Below are positions 23,097-34,680 of a stretch of 64,000 nt of DNA, in pieces. Location: assembly GCA_037176705.1 (NCBI GenBank), contig CM073893.1, positions 18,476,074-18,540,073 on the forward strand, read 5' to 3'. The translations under genes and the position numbers were made by a program. The stretch comes from Molossus alvarezi (lineage: Eukaryota > Chordata > Mammalia > Chiroptera > Molossidae). Position 1 is the stretch's first letter. Every line of letters begins with the position of its first letter. The notes below the pieces were generated by a model. That model searched no databases. It was not told the origin of the DNA and saw only the letters and a list, made by a program, of their open reading frames with translations.

Positions 23097-23574
23097 TGTG
23101 AGAGTACAGTCTGCAAAGGGAACTTGGAGATGCAATACGGCTCCAGCAGCAAAGGCGTCTGGGAAGTGCTGGGCGCTCTGTTGAACCCTCTGTGACTGCT
23201 TAAGTCTCTGTAGCCTCAGCTTGGCTGACTACCCAGGAAGCTGAAAGGCCACCCAAAGATAAACATCAGGCCCAGGGAAGGAGAGTGATGAATGTGTAGT
23301 GTGATAACTGCCTTAGGTGATCTGTTAACTTAGGAATACATGTTCTTTCTGGTGGTCTACATGATATCCACCATGTGGTTTTACTGTTAACCCCTATAAA
23401 AAGAGCTCCTGTCCTGCGGGGGGTGTGGATGTATTCCTGGCGGCCACCACCGGGAGCAGCTGCTTTGTCCTGTATGTAAGTTTCTCCTACCAAAGGTCTT
23501 GTGAATTTGAATAAGGCTACATTCAGTTCTTCAAACTCAATTCTGAATTTAGACTTTGGGGCTTTCCCCCAACA
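23097..23574 (+). mobile_element. Outer ERV, 5' LTR
   Basis: About 478 bp, roughly TGTGAG...CCAACA. It is matched along its length by 36290-36764 (shared CCTCTGTGACTG, CAGCTTGGCTGACTACCCAG, GGAATACATGTTCTTTCTGG and TGAATTTAGACTTT). It contains CTATAAAAAGAGC as a TATA-like box. The start could be up to about 35 bp later; the end is firm. The two LTRs differ at many sites, so the insertion is old. Confidence 0.85.
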
Positions 23575-23576
23575 GC

Positions 23577-23594
23577 TGGCACTGTAAGCAGGAT
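23577..23594 (+). promoter_or_regulatory. Primer-binding site of the outer ERV, tRNA-Ser-like
   Basis: TGGCACTGTAAGCAGGATTC begins two bases after the 5' LTR, where a retroviral primer site belongs. TGGC and GCAGGATTC match the complement of mammalian serine tRNA 3' ends as I recall them; the middle has drifted. A serine primer fits the class III ERV-S group. Confidence 0.5.
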
Positions 23595-23599
23595 TCCGA

Positions 23600-24581
23600 A
23601 GAACCCACAAAAGCCAGGGGCAAAATGGGGGAACATGGGCTGCACTGGGGGCAATCCCAGGTCAACCAAGTCCTCATGCTTTGGGCTGGCTGACAAGCAT
23701 TGGTGGAGACTTGGGGACCAGTGCATGAGTACAGGAAGGCCCCCAAACACCTGCCAGAGTAGCAGAGTTATGGGAGAGGCTGAAATAAATAAGGAAGAGA
23801 AGGATATTAAGGCCACAGTGGCCTCTATAGCCTGGCCCTCCTTCGTGCTGGAGGTTCTGTTGGGAAGAGGCACTAGTGCTGGCCACTGGGAATTGCTGCT
23901 TGGAAGAGGGACCTCTGGTTAGAAAGGGAAGCACACCCGGCACCGGTGGCTACTGAAGGGCTCTGGCAACATCTTCGAGATAGTGATGAGAAGGCAGAGA
24001 CCTTCGCCTGCAGAGTAGTGGAACGGGAAGGAGTGAGTGCCGTGCCCTAGGTCTGCGTGGTCGTCGTCAGGGCAAACTGGGATACCAAGACTTGAGACCT
24101 CACGGAGGGTTCATCCCTCGCTTTTCCCTTGTCCAAGTTCCGAGGAAGAAGAGGGGGACATGACAGAGATGCCGGACGCACAAGCACAACCGGTAGTGAT
24201 CACACAGATTAAGACAGAACAGCAGAGGCCACTGGAGATGAGCCCAGCAGATCTCCCTGAGCCAGAGAGGCATCGGTTTACTTCCATGAGGGAATGTACC
24301 TCAGCCTAGTTAGGCGGAAGGGAAGGAGTCTGTAGCAGATTGTATCCTTCGTTTGTTGGACTTGGGTACCAAACGTGTCCTCCTGACATGGGGAGAAATG
24401 TCTAAATTAGCCTCAGTAACCACACAACCTGAGACAGCACCTTTAGGAAGCTGTAACAAAGAGCAGGTGGTCCCCTTGCTGCACGGATACAGGGGCCTGC
24501 CCAGGAGCCTGGCCAAATGTGGGCGATCTGCCCTCCTTCCCCACCTTGCTGGTAGACCACAGAAGAACGTAGGAATGAGAG
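23600..24581 (+). pseudogene. Outer ERV gag remnant, part 1
   Basis: Reading frames between 24036 and 24607 give short gag-like pieces broken by stops and frame changes. One (from 24353) resembles the 'leucine-rich, then LASVT' stretch of class III gag. Mid-frame it is cut by the inner ERV at 24582 and the outer element resumes at 31392. Not functional. Identification relies on position between primer site and pol plus weak similarity. Confidence 0.5.
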
Positions 24582-24585
24582 CTAG
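24582..24585. repeat. Target-site duplication of the inner ERV, left copy
   Basis: CTAG immediately before the TGAAAG start of the inner 5' LTR; the matching CTAG follows the inner 3' LTR at 31388-31391. Four bases is the usual TSD length of gammaretrovirus-like ERVs. Confidence 0.85.
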
Positions 24586-25112
24586 TGAAAGGGGCAGGAG
24601 AGAATAATAGAAGACAGAACCAATCATAGTGGGGCACTAGCCATAGCTATAAGAAATGTTAATCATCCTTTGCAGTGTTAATCATGCTTGCTTTGTTCTC
24701 ATTAAAGAAAAGCCCACTGACTTGGCTGGAAGGTGTGCACCGGGAGCTTGTCTCAGGAATGCCGTCAATTCTCCTAATCTGAGGACCTGGGGACTGCAAG
24801 ACCTCACGGAAAGATCAACAACCTGATTATCTATCTGAGTGCGGGACCCTGAACCCGTGACTGTGACTCACTGGTGACCAGCCCCTGCGGCCCCCAGCCC
24901 CCATTCCTCCCCCTTGTCTATCGTTGTTTCTCTGTCCTTTAAAAGCAGCTGGCAAGTGGGGGCGGGGGCCAGAGCAGATTTTACAGGGTAGCCCATGCTC
25001 TCCTATACTGCCAGCAATATTGCAATAAACTCTCCTACATAATTCAACCCTGTCTCTGCTTAATTGGCTCAAGAGGGACAGGCGGCCCGGACATATTCAT
25101 TGTCCAGTTTCA
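24586..25112 (+). mobile_element. Inner ERV, 5' LTR (527 bp)
   Basis: Starts TGAAAGGGGCAGGAGAGAAT and ends TTGTCCAGTTTCA. The companion LTR is at 30846-31387 and is collinear. It holds CCTTTAAAAGCAGCTGGCAA (TATA-like) and CAATAAACTCTCCTACATAA (polyadenylation region). U3, R and U5 order is normal for a plus-strand element. Confidence 0.92.
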
Positions 25113-26528
25113 TATTTTGGTGACTCTGCTGGGACAGCAGGCGGGACCACTCTGGGGTAAGTACAGGGGTTCCCTCCAGCTGCCTGGGATGGGGGGTTCC
25201 TGGGATGAGAAGGACAGGACTCTAAAGTGCCCTGTTTTGGGCTCCGGCAATCTGTCATCTCACTCGAGTTGAATCGAGCGTCCTGTAACTAACTCTGCGA
25301 TTCTGTAATGAGAGTTGCCTGTTGTCTGTTGCCTCTCATCTGGTGAGAGCTTGCTCAGCTCCTGATTGCAAGTGACCTCTCACGGTTCTCGCCTGGTCCC
25401 CAAACCCGAGCCTGCTCAGCTCAGGGTCCAGGCACTGCTGTGTGGTGCAGGGCTTCTGTCTGGTGTTCTGTCTGGTGTTCTGTCTGGCTGTACGAGCGAA
25501 AGGGCGTGGGAAGCCATAAAGCTTTCAGTAGTCTCTTGTGCGCACTTGCAAGTATTGTATTTAGGGTGGTTTTGGTTTTTATCTTGTATAATTTTGCTTA
25601 ATCAGTTTAAAAATAGGGGCATACCTCACTTAGCTGGGGGCCCCAGCTGCTTGCGGCGGGCTGACCCTGTGGCAGGGGTGGCAGGAAATTCGGCCGTTTT
25701 TCCTCCATGAACATCCCTGCTCTCCCTCTCAAGGCAAAGAAAAAACAGGGATAGGAGCCGTCGTTTGTCTGTGTGTCCCGTTCTGTTCGCGAGCTGTCTG
25801 AGAGTCCTTCCGTCTGCAGTGGGCCTTGGGTTTCGGAGGTTCTCTGCTTGCCCTCTGCTTTGCTGTTTGCTGTTATACGAACACGGGGAGTCCTCTGCTG
25901 TTTGGGCTTCGTGCCACGGAGACCTTGTGAGGGCCATTTTGCGGTGCCGGTTGGTGTGAGATATGATTCTGAAGCTGGTGTCCCAGTCCTTCCTTTTGAG
26001 AGCGCTCACTTATTTACTTTACATGTTTCTGTGTCTGTTTTGAGATAAGATAGGATCTCTTCTTATGTGTAAGATTTCATGTTGTTACATCAAAATGATT
26101 CTACTCAGAAAGATCTATTGATGGTTCAAAGAGGGGAAAAGATGTCACTCCCCTCCCAGAGTGTAAAAGGAAAATGTGATGAAATAAGTCTTTTAAAGCC
26201 TGTAGATCCTCCTCCTGGGGTCCGGGAGCTACAGTGGCCCCGGGAAGAATGGGGACATTAATGCCACCCTGAAACCCTGTGCAGGCTGTGGCAGCAGCGG
26301 GGCCACTGCCCCACTTCTGTGAGAAGGGAAAAATGGTGCTTTTAAATTCAAGCCGCTGGAGGCCTGGGAGCTGCTGCAGCCCCTGGAATAAGCCGCCAAG
26401 CCCGATATCTCACCCGTTTCTTCTCCAGACTCCTAGCAGAAGCCAAGGACTCTAGATAGTTGAACAGTTCACTTTGGATCACACTAAAGAAATATAGTAA
26501 TCACCAAGAGTCATAGGGTAATCTAAGT
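25113..26528 (+). pseudogene. Inner ERV leader and gag-region remnant
   Basis: TATTTTGGTGACTCTGCTGG follows the LTR, with a TGGTGAC primer-site-like start; I could not assign the tRNA. The leader is followed by GC-rich DNA and scattered short frames such as 25366-25710 and 26079-26261, none a recognisable gag. A 12-bp direct repeat (TCTGTCTGGTGT) occurs near 25456-25480. Coding capacity is lost. Confidence 0.55.
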
Positions 26529-26543
26529 TTAACTGATCTTTTA

Positions 26544-26792
26544 TTTATTTTTTTTATCCTCACCCGAGGACATTTTTCCATTTTTTGTTCAGATAGAGCG
26601 GGAGGGAGAGAGAGGAAGAGCGCGAGAGAGAAACATTGATGTGAAGGGACACATCGAGTGGCTGCCACCCGCACGACCAACCAGGACCGGGGACAAACTG
26701 CAACCGAGGTACATGCCCCTAGCAGGAACCGAACCCGGGTCTCTCTGTACCGCAGGTCGATGCTCCAACCGCTGAGCCAAACTGGCCAGGGC
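26544..26792 (-). mobile_element. Ves SINE in the inner ERV, perfect TSD
   Basis: Complete minus-strand copy ending AGCCAAACTGGCCAGGGC. Perfect 15-bp TSD TTAACTGATCTTTTA at 26529-26543 and 26793-26807. Confidence 0.96.
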
Positions 26793-26824
26793 TTAACTGA
26801 TCTTTTAAAAGAGTTATTAACATA

Positions 26825-27082
26825 GCCCTGGCCAGTTTAGCTAAGCGGTTAGAGCACGGTCCCGCAGACCAGAGAGGCCTGGGTTCGGTTCCCGCTAGGG
26901 GCACATACCTCATTTGCAGTTTATCCCGGGCCCTGGTTGGGGTCGTGTGGGTGGCAACCACTCGATATGTCTCTCTCACATCTATGTTTCTCTCTCTCTC
27001 TTCCTTCCTCTCTCCCTCCCACTTAAATGCAAAAATGTCCTCTGGTGAGAATAAAAAAAAAAGAAAAACATTAAAAAAAAAA
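26825..27082 (+). mobile_element. Ves SINE in the inner ERV, perfect TSD
   Basis: Head GCCCTGGCCAGTTTAGCTAA and tail TGTCCTCTGGTGAGAATAAA. Perfect 13-bp TSD AGTTATTAACATA at 26812-26824 and 27083-27095. Only 32 bp of ERV lies between this copy and the oppositely oriented one at 26544-26792. Confidence 0.96.
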
Positions 27083-27478
27083 AGTTATTAACATAAAATA
27101 CAGGTCCATTTTGCCTGGGTTTGCAGGAATAAATTCATGCTATTTTATTTCTATACAATATTTTTCAAGAGAATGGTTTGGATAATAATTGACTGTTTTT
27201 TCAAAATAATAAATAACTGAATGAAGGGTTTTTGATAAAGCTTTTCAGCAATAATTATATCTAAACATAGTTTTCCAAAGTCTTTGGTAACTTAAGCTTT
27301 GGAGTTTTACTTGGTATAATGATTAAAATGTCAAATATCTAGGTTTTTTAAAATAACAGTATACTAAAATGTTAATTAATCTGAGTTTGCCTACTTTTAT
27401 TACAGAGAAGCTGGAAGATGGATTTAGATCTGTCAATGAGTATCTTATATAAAAATGTCTCTTGAAAATGTAAATGTA

Positions 27479-27694
27479 GCCTGGCGGGTGTGGCTAAGTG
27501 CTTGAGCATCGACCCATGCACCAGGAGGTTGCCGGCTCGATTCCCGGTCAGGACACACGCCCAGGTTGTGGGCCCGATCCCCAATGGGGGCATGCAGGAG
27601 GCGGCCAATCCATGTTCTCTCTCATCGATGTTTCTCTCTCTCTTCCTTCCTCTCCCTCTAAAATCAACAAAGAACAAACATTTTTTTAAGAAAA
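27479..27694 (+). mobile_element. Ves SINE, AATCAA-tailed subfamily, perfect TSD
   Basis: Head GCCTGGCGGGTGTGGCTAAG, then GCATGCAGGAGGCGGCCAAT and tail AAATCAACAAAGAACAAACA. Perfect 15-bp TSD GAAAATGTAAATGTA at 27464-27478 and 27695-27709. Confidence 0.96.
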
Positions 27695-28186
27695 GAAAAT
27701 GTAAATGTACTTTCCAATGTAAAAAACATCACCTGTTTCTGAAAGTTATGAATTACGTTCATAAATTTGCCAATCCTTAAAGTATTAAGAATGACAGTCA
27801 CAGGGCCAGAGGTGCGGCTGCAGAAGCTATTCAAGTCACCAAGTCCTTTCACCTTCCCCAGACTTTCCCTGTTCAGTGACAGATAATTGGCTTCATGAAA
27901 CCAATGTCCTAGGGGAAGCTTCAAGAAATTTTATCTAAAGCATTTTTTAAAATGCAAGTTTCTGGGGCATAATCCTTATAGAAAGGAAAAACGTTAGCTC
28001 TCTGAGCAGATCAATTAACTTATTTCAGCTGTTAAACATTTATTGCTAGACAAGTCTTAAGTAAACGAACCATTGGCCTTTTTACAAAAAGTTAGAAAAT
28101 AGATTTGAAAGTGTTACTTCTTTAGTTGTCACACAAATAGTTAAGAATTTTAATTAGATGACAAAAAAACTATATATATATATATA

Positions 28187-28426
28187 TTTTATCCTCACCC
28201 GAGGACATTTCTCCATTTTTTGTTCAGATAGAGTGGGAGGGACAGAGAGGAAGAGAGAGAGAGAACCATCGACGTGAAAGGGACACATTGTGTGGTTGCC
28301 ACTCGCACGACCCATCCAGGGCCAGGGACAAACTGCAACCGAGGTACGCGCCCTTAGCGGGAACCGAACCCGGGTCTTTCTGGACCGCAGGCCGATGCTC
28401 TAACGGCTGAGCCAAACTGGAAAGGG
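28187..28426 (-). mobile_element. Ves SINE in the inner ERV
   Basis: Starts TTTATCCTCACCCGAGGACA after an (AT)n run at 28172-28186 and ends AGCCAAACTGGAAAGGG. The head shows GGAAAGGG in place of GGCCAGGG. TSD obscured by the AT repeat. Confidence 0.9.
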
Positions 28427-30845
28427 TGAAACAATAATTTTGATAGAAAATGTAAAATATGAAAATATTTTTGAAAGAAAAAAGTTATTCTAAAACTGGT
28501 TATTTCTGAATGGGTAAAAAAGTTTTGTGAAAGTTGTAGAAAGGTTTGTGAAGAAAAATCTTAAAAAGAAATTATAAGTAAACTAAATAGTGAATTTAAT
28601 TAGATAAATGAATCTAAAATGAACTAATATAAAATTTGTTGGGTCATTTTCCAGTCTGTTAAAAGGGAAATGTTTATCTTGTGTTTGCCTAGGAAGCAAA
28701 GGTTATAAGTATTATTCAAATGGGTATATATAATGCTATGTTAAGCAGATACTTAAAAACTTAACTTCTTAATAGTACAAAATGGAATTTCACTAACCTA
28801 TGCTTGTGTTTAATCTTTTCTTGTCACTTTGAATGAATAAATAATTTAATAATATTTTGAAATAATAATAATGATGATATATAATCTTTTGGTCAAATAT
28901 GTTTGACAACTTTCCCAGGGTTTGAATTTTAAGAAACTTTTTCTTGACCTAGAATTCACTTTAAGTCATTCCACTAGGCCCCTGGAATGCCAAGGATTTT
29001 TTTTTTCTCTCCTTATGAAGGAAAATTTTATGCCTAAGGTACATAGGAAGTTTTGCCAAATGAAGAAATAATAACTATATTTTACTTATATATGCATATT
29101 ATTAATAGATGTTCTAGAGATTATTTAAAAATCTCCAGAGGTCTACAAATTGTGATATACTTTTTTTTAGAATTCCAATTGCTATTCTGGAATGTTGTGT
29201 TTCTACAAAAAGGACAGAATTCCAAGTCAATTAAATCTATAACTTGTCATTTAAAGTTTCCTGTTTGTCATTGACAGACAGTCATTGTTTCACTCTGATG
29301 CATTTGCAAAGATGGTGCATCTTCTGTAAGGTCCATGGAAAGAACTCTTACTCACTTTAAATCACATATCTCAGAATAAATTTTCAGATAACCCTCTTGA
29401 ACTGGATGGAAATTACTAGAACTCTGGGGAACATCTGAATTTATGGAAGTACTGGCAAGAAAAAAGATTAGGAGAAACAGACTTTGATTATGGGACTGAA
29501 TGAACTGAAAATGATTAGCGTTTTTGTAAATTTATTTATTTTTGTATTGCTGATTTTTAAGCTTTTTTTCCTCCAGACAGAAGCAAACCTGTTTCTTTTC
29601 TTAAAGCAATTTAGTAAATTATGCCTTCATAAGCAATACTGAGGCATGTATATTTTTCTCCCTACCAGGTAGGGACTACCTGATCCCTCCAGAATTTGGA
29701 AGCTCTTAATGAGTGAGTATTATTACTTTCATGGCGATATGTTCATTTGCATGAATCCAATAGGAATATAATTTCTTTATAACAGGACACATAAAGCCAG
29801 TTTCCAATAGTGGTTTTATTAACTAAGACTTTGACTGGAGTGTCATGTCTGAGAGAGACATGGCTGGCTCTGGATGTCACCAGGAAGCTGTAAGGAATGA
29901 AGATTGACTTTGAAGTCAAAAAAGCCCCTGGAGACATGGCCTGGTACCTTGCTGGGCCATGTGGTTCATGTCAGTCTGTTCAGTAGGGAAAGATGGTGAA
30001 AAGGAACCTCAGCATCTGTGGGAACCTCAAAGACTTGAGGACACCGTCCAAATATGCAAGTACCTCAGGCACCACCGATGGCAACTCTGGTTTTGGCTTC
30101 TCTGTCCCAAGGGCCTGACTGTTAACTGCTCACCAGAGCTAGATCTAAAGATTCCCTATGAATGAGCAACATTCCAGCAAAGTAAAATTGGAGAAAGCCT
30201 GTGTGATCAATTTGATCTATTGATACTCTTGTGTTTATGCAAATAACAAAGCCAGACTAGAAGTAGACTTAATACAATCTCTTTAATAGGAGGGTACTCT
30301 TGGGGGGAGAAAAAAAAGGTCTCGGTGAAAATCACTGTATGACTTCATGCCAGTGGAAGCCTTACGTCTGGAAACCTTCTCCACTGGTTTATGATTTAAT
30401 GTATACATCAACCTTTATGTTTTGTTTTCTTCTGTTTTATATAACATGGCCTATGTCTCTGTTTACCTAATTGCTTACTCACACTATATAGACCTCATTA
30501 TACAAAGTCGTCTGCATCACCATCTCCTAAATACGAGACTCAGAGGTGTGGACTTAACGGTTTGGACTTATGGCTGAGTCAGTGAAACACAGATGGTGTC
30601 TTGGCTTCACTTAAAAACTACCTTCCCCTGGTGGCTCCCCCTCCTGTCAGAGGGTCTCAGGACGCCACCCCCGTCAGCAGGAAGCAGCTACAGGAGAGAC
30701 CTGATGTCCCTTTTCCTTGAAAGGATTCAGAGCCAAAATTTATAAGGAGAAAATATAACAGGCCAGGAATAATAGTTTTCAACAAGACACTCTCCATTAA
30801 ACAATAATTTCATAGATATGAGATGTTAAAATGAACAGGAGGGAA
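28427..30845 (+). pseudogene. Inner ERV internal remnant, AT-rich 3' half
   Basis: No frame longer than about 75 codons survives. The plus frame at 29959-30165 and the minus frame at 29743-29937 resemble no viral family clearly. GAACAGGAGGGAA just before 30846 serves as a polypurine tract, which fixes the strand and the LTR start. Pol and env motifs were looked for and not found, so most coding sequence is deleted or too decayed. Confidence 0.5.
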
Positions 30846-31387
30846 TGAAAGCAGAAGAAAATAATAAAATAGAGAACTAATCATAGTGGGGCACTAGCCC
30901 TAGCTATAAGAAGTGTTGATCATCCTTCGTAATGTTAATCATGGTTGCTTTTTTCTGATTAAAGAAAAGTCCACTTTGACCTGGCCGGGAGGTGTGCTCC
31001 TCAGGAGCTTACCTCAGGAATGCCATCAGTTCTCCTAATCTGAGGACAAGGAGGACTACCTGATAGCATGGAAAGATTAACAACCTGATTATCTATCTGA
31101 ACTCTGGACCCTGGACCTGTGACTGTGACTCACTGGTGGCCAGCCCCTGCGGCAGCCTCCCCCTGCAGCCCACATTCCTTCCCCTTGCCTGTCATTGTTT
31201 CTCCACCCTTTAAAAGCAGCTGGCAAGTAGGGGTTGGAGGAGGCAGAGCAGATTTTACAGGATAACCCATGCTCTTCCATACTGCCAGCAACATTGGAAT
31301 CAATGCTCATATACTATTCAAACTTGTCTCTGCTTAATTGGCTCAAGTAGGGACAGGTGGCCCGGACCCATTCGTTGTCCAGTTTCA
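30846..31387 (+). mobile_element. Inner ERV, 3' LTR (542 bp)
   Basis: TGAAAGCAGAAGAAAATAAT to TTGTCCAGTTTCA, collinear with 24586-25112. Differences include GTTGGAGGAGGCAG against GCGGGGGCCAG and GGAATCAATGCTC against GCAATAAACTCTC, the latter damaging the AATAAA signal. CTAG follows at 31388-31391. Confidence 0.92.
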
Positions 31388-31391
31388 CTAG
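31388..31391. repeat. Target-site duplication of the inner ERV, right copy
   Basis: CTAG directly after the terminal CA of the inner 3' LTR, identical to 24582-24585. Confidence 0.85.
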
Positions 31392-32100
31392 AAATGAGGC
31401 ATGCCATTTATGCACAGCATTTCTGGGGACCTGGTAATGAGCTCTTTACCTCTGGTGTTAATAATATTGTACTACGACCTTTCCCCAGTTGGTGGTATGG
31501 ACCCCTGGAGTTGATCCTAAACCCTATGGTTAAACAGCCAGTGAATAAAGTGGCCTAGGCTATTGCAGGTTTAGGGGAAACTGAGAGAGCCAGAAGATGG
31601 GCTAATATTCGGGCAACCAGCAAGAAGAGTGGGAAGTGCAGAGAAAAAAGTCTTTTGCTGGCAATTGTGGTTCAATTTAACGAAAGCGGGCATACCATCT
31701 GAGAAAACTGACTCACAGCTGAATGCTGTTTTGGTACAATTGTTGCAAAAACTTAAGCCTGAACAGCAATTTCAGAAGATGCTACCTAAGAAGGGTCCTC
31801 ACATGATAGGAACCAGGTGGTGCTGTCCCTTCCTCCGTCCACTCCCCCTTTATGGGAGGAGCCTGAGTAGCTGGACTAAGGAAATGGCCAATGTCCCTTG
31901 TCCCTCAGTAAGAATGGTGCAGCAGGACCAGAGGCCCCATGTAGATCTAACCATCCACTGGATACCACAAAATAAACAGCAGGTCTTGGCTCTGGTAGAA
32001 ACTGGAACAGAATGCATACTGATCTATCGCAATATCCATAAGTTACTGACACATTACTGCTACCAATAGCTATAGGGGTAGTTTCGTAAAGGTGAAGCAA
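31392..32100 (+). pseudogene. Outer ERV gag remnant (part 2) and protease remnant
   Basis: The outer provirus resumes here. The frame at 31629-32069 ends in a retroviral aspartic-protease segment. The active-site triad normally reading DTG is ETG (Glu codon at 31998-32000, in LVETGTE), so the catalytic aspartate is lost. A stop follows at 32067-32069. Non-functional. Confidence 0.65.
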
Positions 32101-33000
32101 GTCTCACTCTGCATGCAGATTGGTCGTTGCCCCTGAGATCCTATCAATCCTACTGAGTATATAGTGGGCATTGACATCTAAGCTCAATTAGGTCAAATTT
32201 CCACAACAATAGGAGAGTTTGTTTGTGGGATATGTGCAATTAAGCCCATGCTCAAGAAAAAGGTAAAATGGACACCAGTGGAGCTCCCTGCAGAGGCGGG
32301 TTACATCCCTACCAATACAGTTAAAGAGCTATATAGAGTGGGCATAATTTGTCCCCTCCACAGTCCTTTTAATAGCCCTGTCTGGTCATTCTATAAACCA
32401 AATGGGTCCTGGCAGATGACTGTGGACTACCCACAGCTAAATAAAGTAAACTCCCTAAGCCATGTTGCAGTTCCTAATACTGCCCAATTATTGAATGAAG
32501 TCAGTGGGTCTCCGGGAACATATCACTTTGTAGTAGATCTTGCTAACGCCTTCTTCAGTGTTCCCATAGACCCACAAAGCCAAGACCAATTTGCCTTCAG
32601 CTAAAATGGAGAGCATTGGACATTTCAGGTTTTACTGCAAGGCTACCTGCACAGCCCCGCCATCTGCCATAGTTTAGTAGCAAAGATGTATGTAATGTGG
32701 AAAGGTGGGGAGGGGGTAGCATTACATCATTATATTGATGACATTATGCTAACTGGCACTGACCTTGCTATTTTACATAAAGTGTCAAAAAGTCTGCTGG
32801 GACACCTGGAAGGACGGGGATGAGTCGTAAACGGCAAGGTGCCAGGCCCTGGGTCCTCTGTCAAATTCTTGGAAGTGGTCTGGTCTGGAAGACAAGTCAT
32901 TCCAGCAGTTGTGTTGGATAAGATTCAGAATAATCCTATGTCAGAGTCAGCAAAACAACTGCAAACATTCTTGGGACTGCTGGGATATTAGAGGCCTCTT
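32101..33000 (+). pseudogene. Outer ERV reverse-transcriptase remnant
   Basis: The frame from 32248 reads RT palm sequence with TVDYPQLNKVNS, VVDLANAFFSVPID and, after an in-frame stop at 32602-32604, QGYLHSPAICH and the catalytic box YIDD at 32731-32742. The next in-frame stop is near 32821. These motifs and their spacing fit class III (ERV-L/ERV-S) RT; class I is less likely. The stops make it inactive. Confidence 0.8.
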
Positions 33001-33890
33001 ATCCCCCAGCTGGCTCAGCCATTACACCCATGTATAGATTAGTAAAGAAAGGACCATTTGGGATTGGGGACAAGAGCATCTGGATGCCTTTATCAGTGCA
33101 AAGGTGGCAGTAAAACAGGCTTAGGATCGGGGCTGGTGGATGCAATCAACCCTCGTGAATTGGATGTTTCACTCTATGCACTGGGCTTTGGGTGGGGCTC
33201 ACAGCAAAAGAAGAAGGGAAGGGAGGTGCCCCTAGGTTTCTGGTCCCAGTTGTGGAAGGAAGCTGAACAGAGGGACAGTCCCATGGAGAAGAAACTGCAG
33301 GCAGTGTACCTCAGTCTGCAGCACCACAGAAGCCTCGTCAGTGATGCAAAGGTCACAATACCCCACTGCTGGATGGATCGGGAACTCGCTAAGCCCCAGT
33401 CAGGGGTGGCCAAGCCCCTACCCTGCACAGTGGCGTGCCTTCCTGCAGCAACGGCGTGCTCTAGCGACAAGTTCACTCATGCTGAGCTGCATGCCGTCCT
33501 GGCCCCAGTCGCGCATATTAGTGAAATGCCTGTGGACACTGACGTGGGTTTGTGGACACACACACACCTTTAGAATCACGTATTAAAGAAGGTCAGGCAC
33601 CAATCCCTGTGACTGCCTGGGACATCGATGGGTCCACTAAGGGCAACCTACCCCGCTGGACTGCAGTGGCCGTCCAGTCAAGTACAGACATTATATGGCT
33701 GAATGGAGGAAGCCAGCAAGGCAGTCAATGGGCAGAGCTGCGAGGGGCTTCAATGGTACTGATGCACGAACCGAGCCATAGTGCTCTGTTGACTGACAGT
33801 CGGGCTGACTACTTTGTAGATAAGACAATGAAAACAGGACAACTGGGAAGTTCAGCACTGCCCATTATGAGGAGCTGAAATGTGGGATGA
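33001..33890 (+). pseudogene. Outer ERV connection/RNase H remnant
   Basis: The frame at 33058-33573 carries RT-tail sequence (PLGFWSQLWKEAEQ, then SPMEKKLQAVY). The frame at 33552-33878 carries RNase H with acidic positions in WDIDGS, WAELRG and LTDSRA. A frame change separates the two. The acidic residues survive but the domain cannot be read from the pol start. Confidence 0.75.
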
Positions 33891-34680
33891 GATTTAGGAA
33901 AGGACAGAGGCTTGGAGGTCACAGTGTAGCATGTACTGGCCCCCAGTGCTATGTCCCCTCCAGGAAATCAGGAAGCAGATCAGCTGGCCCAGGTCTGACA
34001 CAAAGACTGACCCTTAAGAAGTGGCCTGTTGTCTACACAGAAAGACTGGACACAAGGGGGTGCACACTCTTCGGGAAATTGCAAACAGATGGGCATGAAC
34101 CTCACCCATGCCCATATCAAGGAGGCATGCCAGGAGTGTACCCCTCGTTCTCTCAAATGCAAGAGATAACTGCCATGACATCTTGACAGACAGCAAGAAC
34201 AGGAGCCCAGCCATGAGATGGCAGGCAGACTGCTTCAGACCTTTGCCTATCTCAGGACTGCAAGTACACATGGCTGTGCGTTGATACTGCCACTGGCCTG
34301 TTTCAAGCATATCCTAGTACGAAAGCAACCCAGAAGGCTACCATACAGGGACTTAGGAAACTGTGCTATGTACAGACAGCCCACGAACATCGACAGTGAC
34401 CGAGGGACTCATTTCACTGGTCACTGGGTGCAAGAATGGGCCAGCGAGAACAATATAATGTGGCACTTCCATCTGCCCTACAATCCTAAAGCTGCTGGAT
34501 CGATGGAGAGGATGAATGGACTGTTGAAACAGGCTCTGCAAAGAGAAACACACTCTTTAAAGGGATGGACACACAGGTTGCCAGAAGCTCTGATGGACAT
34601 CAAAGGCTACACCAGACAGGCACGTCCTGGTGCGTATCAGCTCTTAACCAGCGGACACCGACCGCGATGAGGATTCGGCT
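33891..34680 (+). pseudogene. Outer ERV integrase remnant
   Basis: The frame at 34218-34670 gives the catalytic core: IDSDRGTHFTGH holds the second Asp of the DDE triad and MERMNGLLKQAL the Glu. The stretch around the first Asp (QADCF at about 34228) is in another frame, and the N-terminal zinc-finger segment is broken by stops. No dUTPase was seen after it. Confidence 0.78.

Noticed and set aside
25456..25490. Short direct repeats that might start a CRISPR-like or satellite array
   Set aside because: Only two to three units of about 12 bp inside an ERV leader; no spacers and the genome is mammalian.
33058..34670. Long plus-strand ORFs that could suggest a domesticated pol-derived gene
   Set aside because: Stops and frame changes separate RT, RNase H and integrase, and no start or splice layout unites them. 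Decay is the simpler reading.
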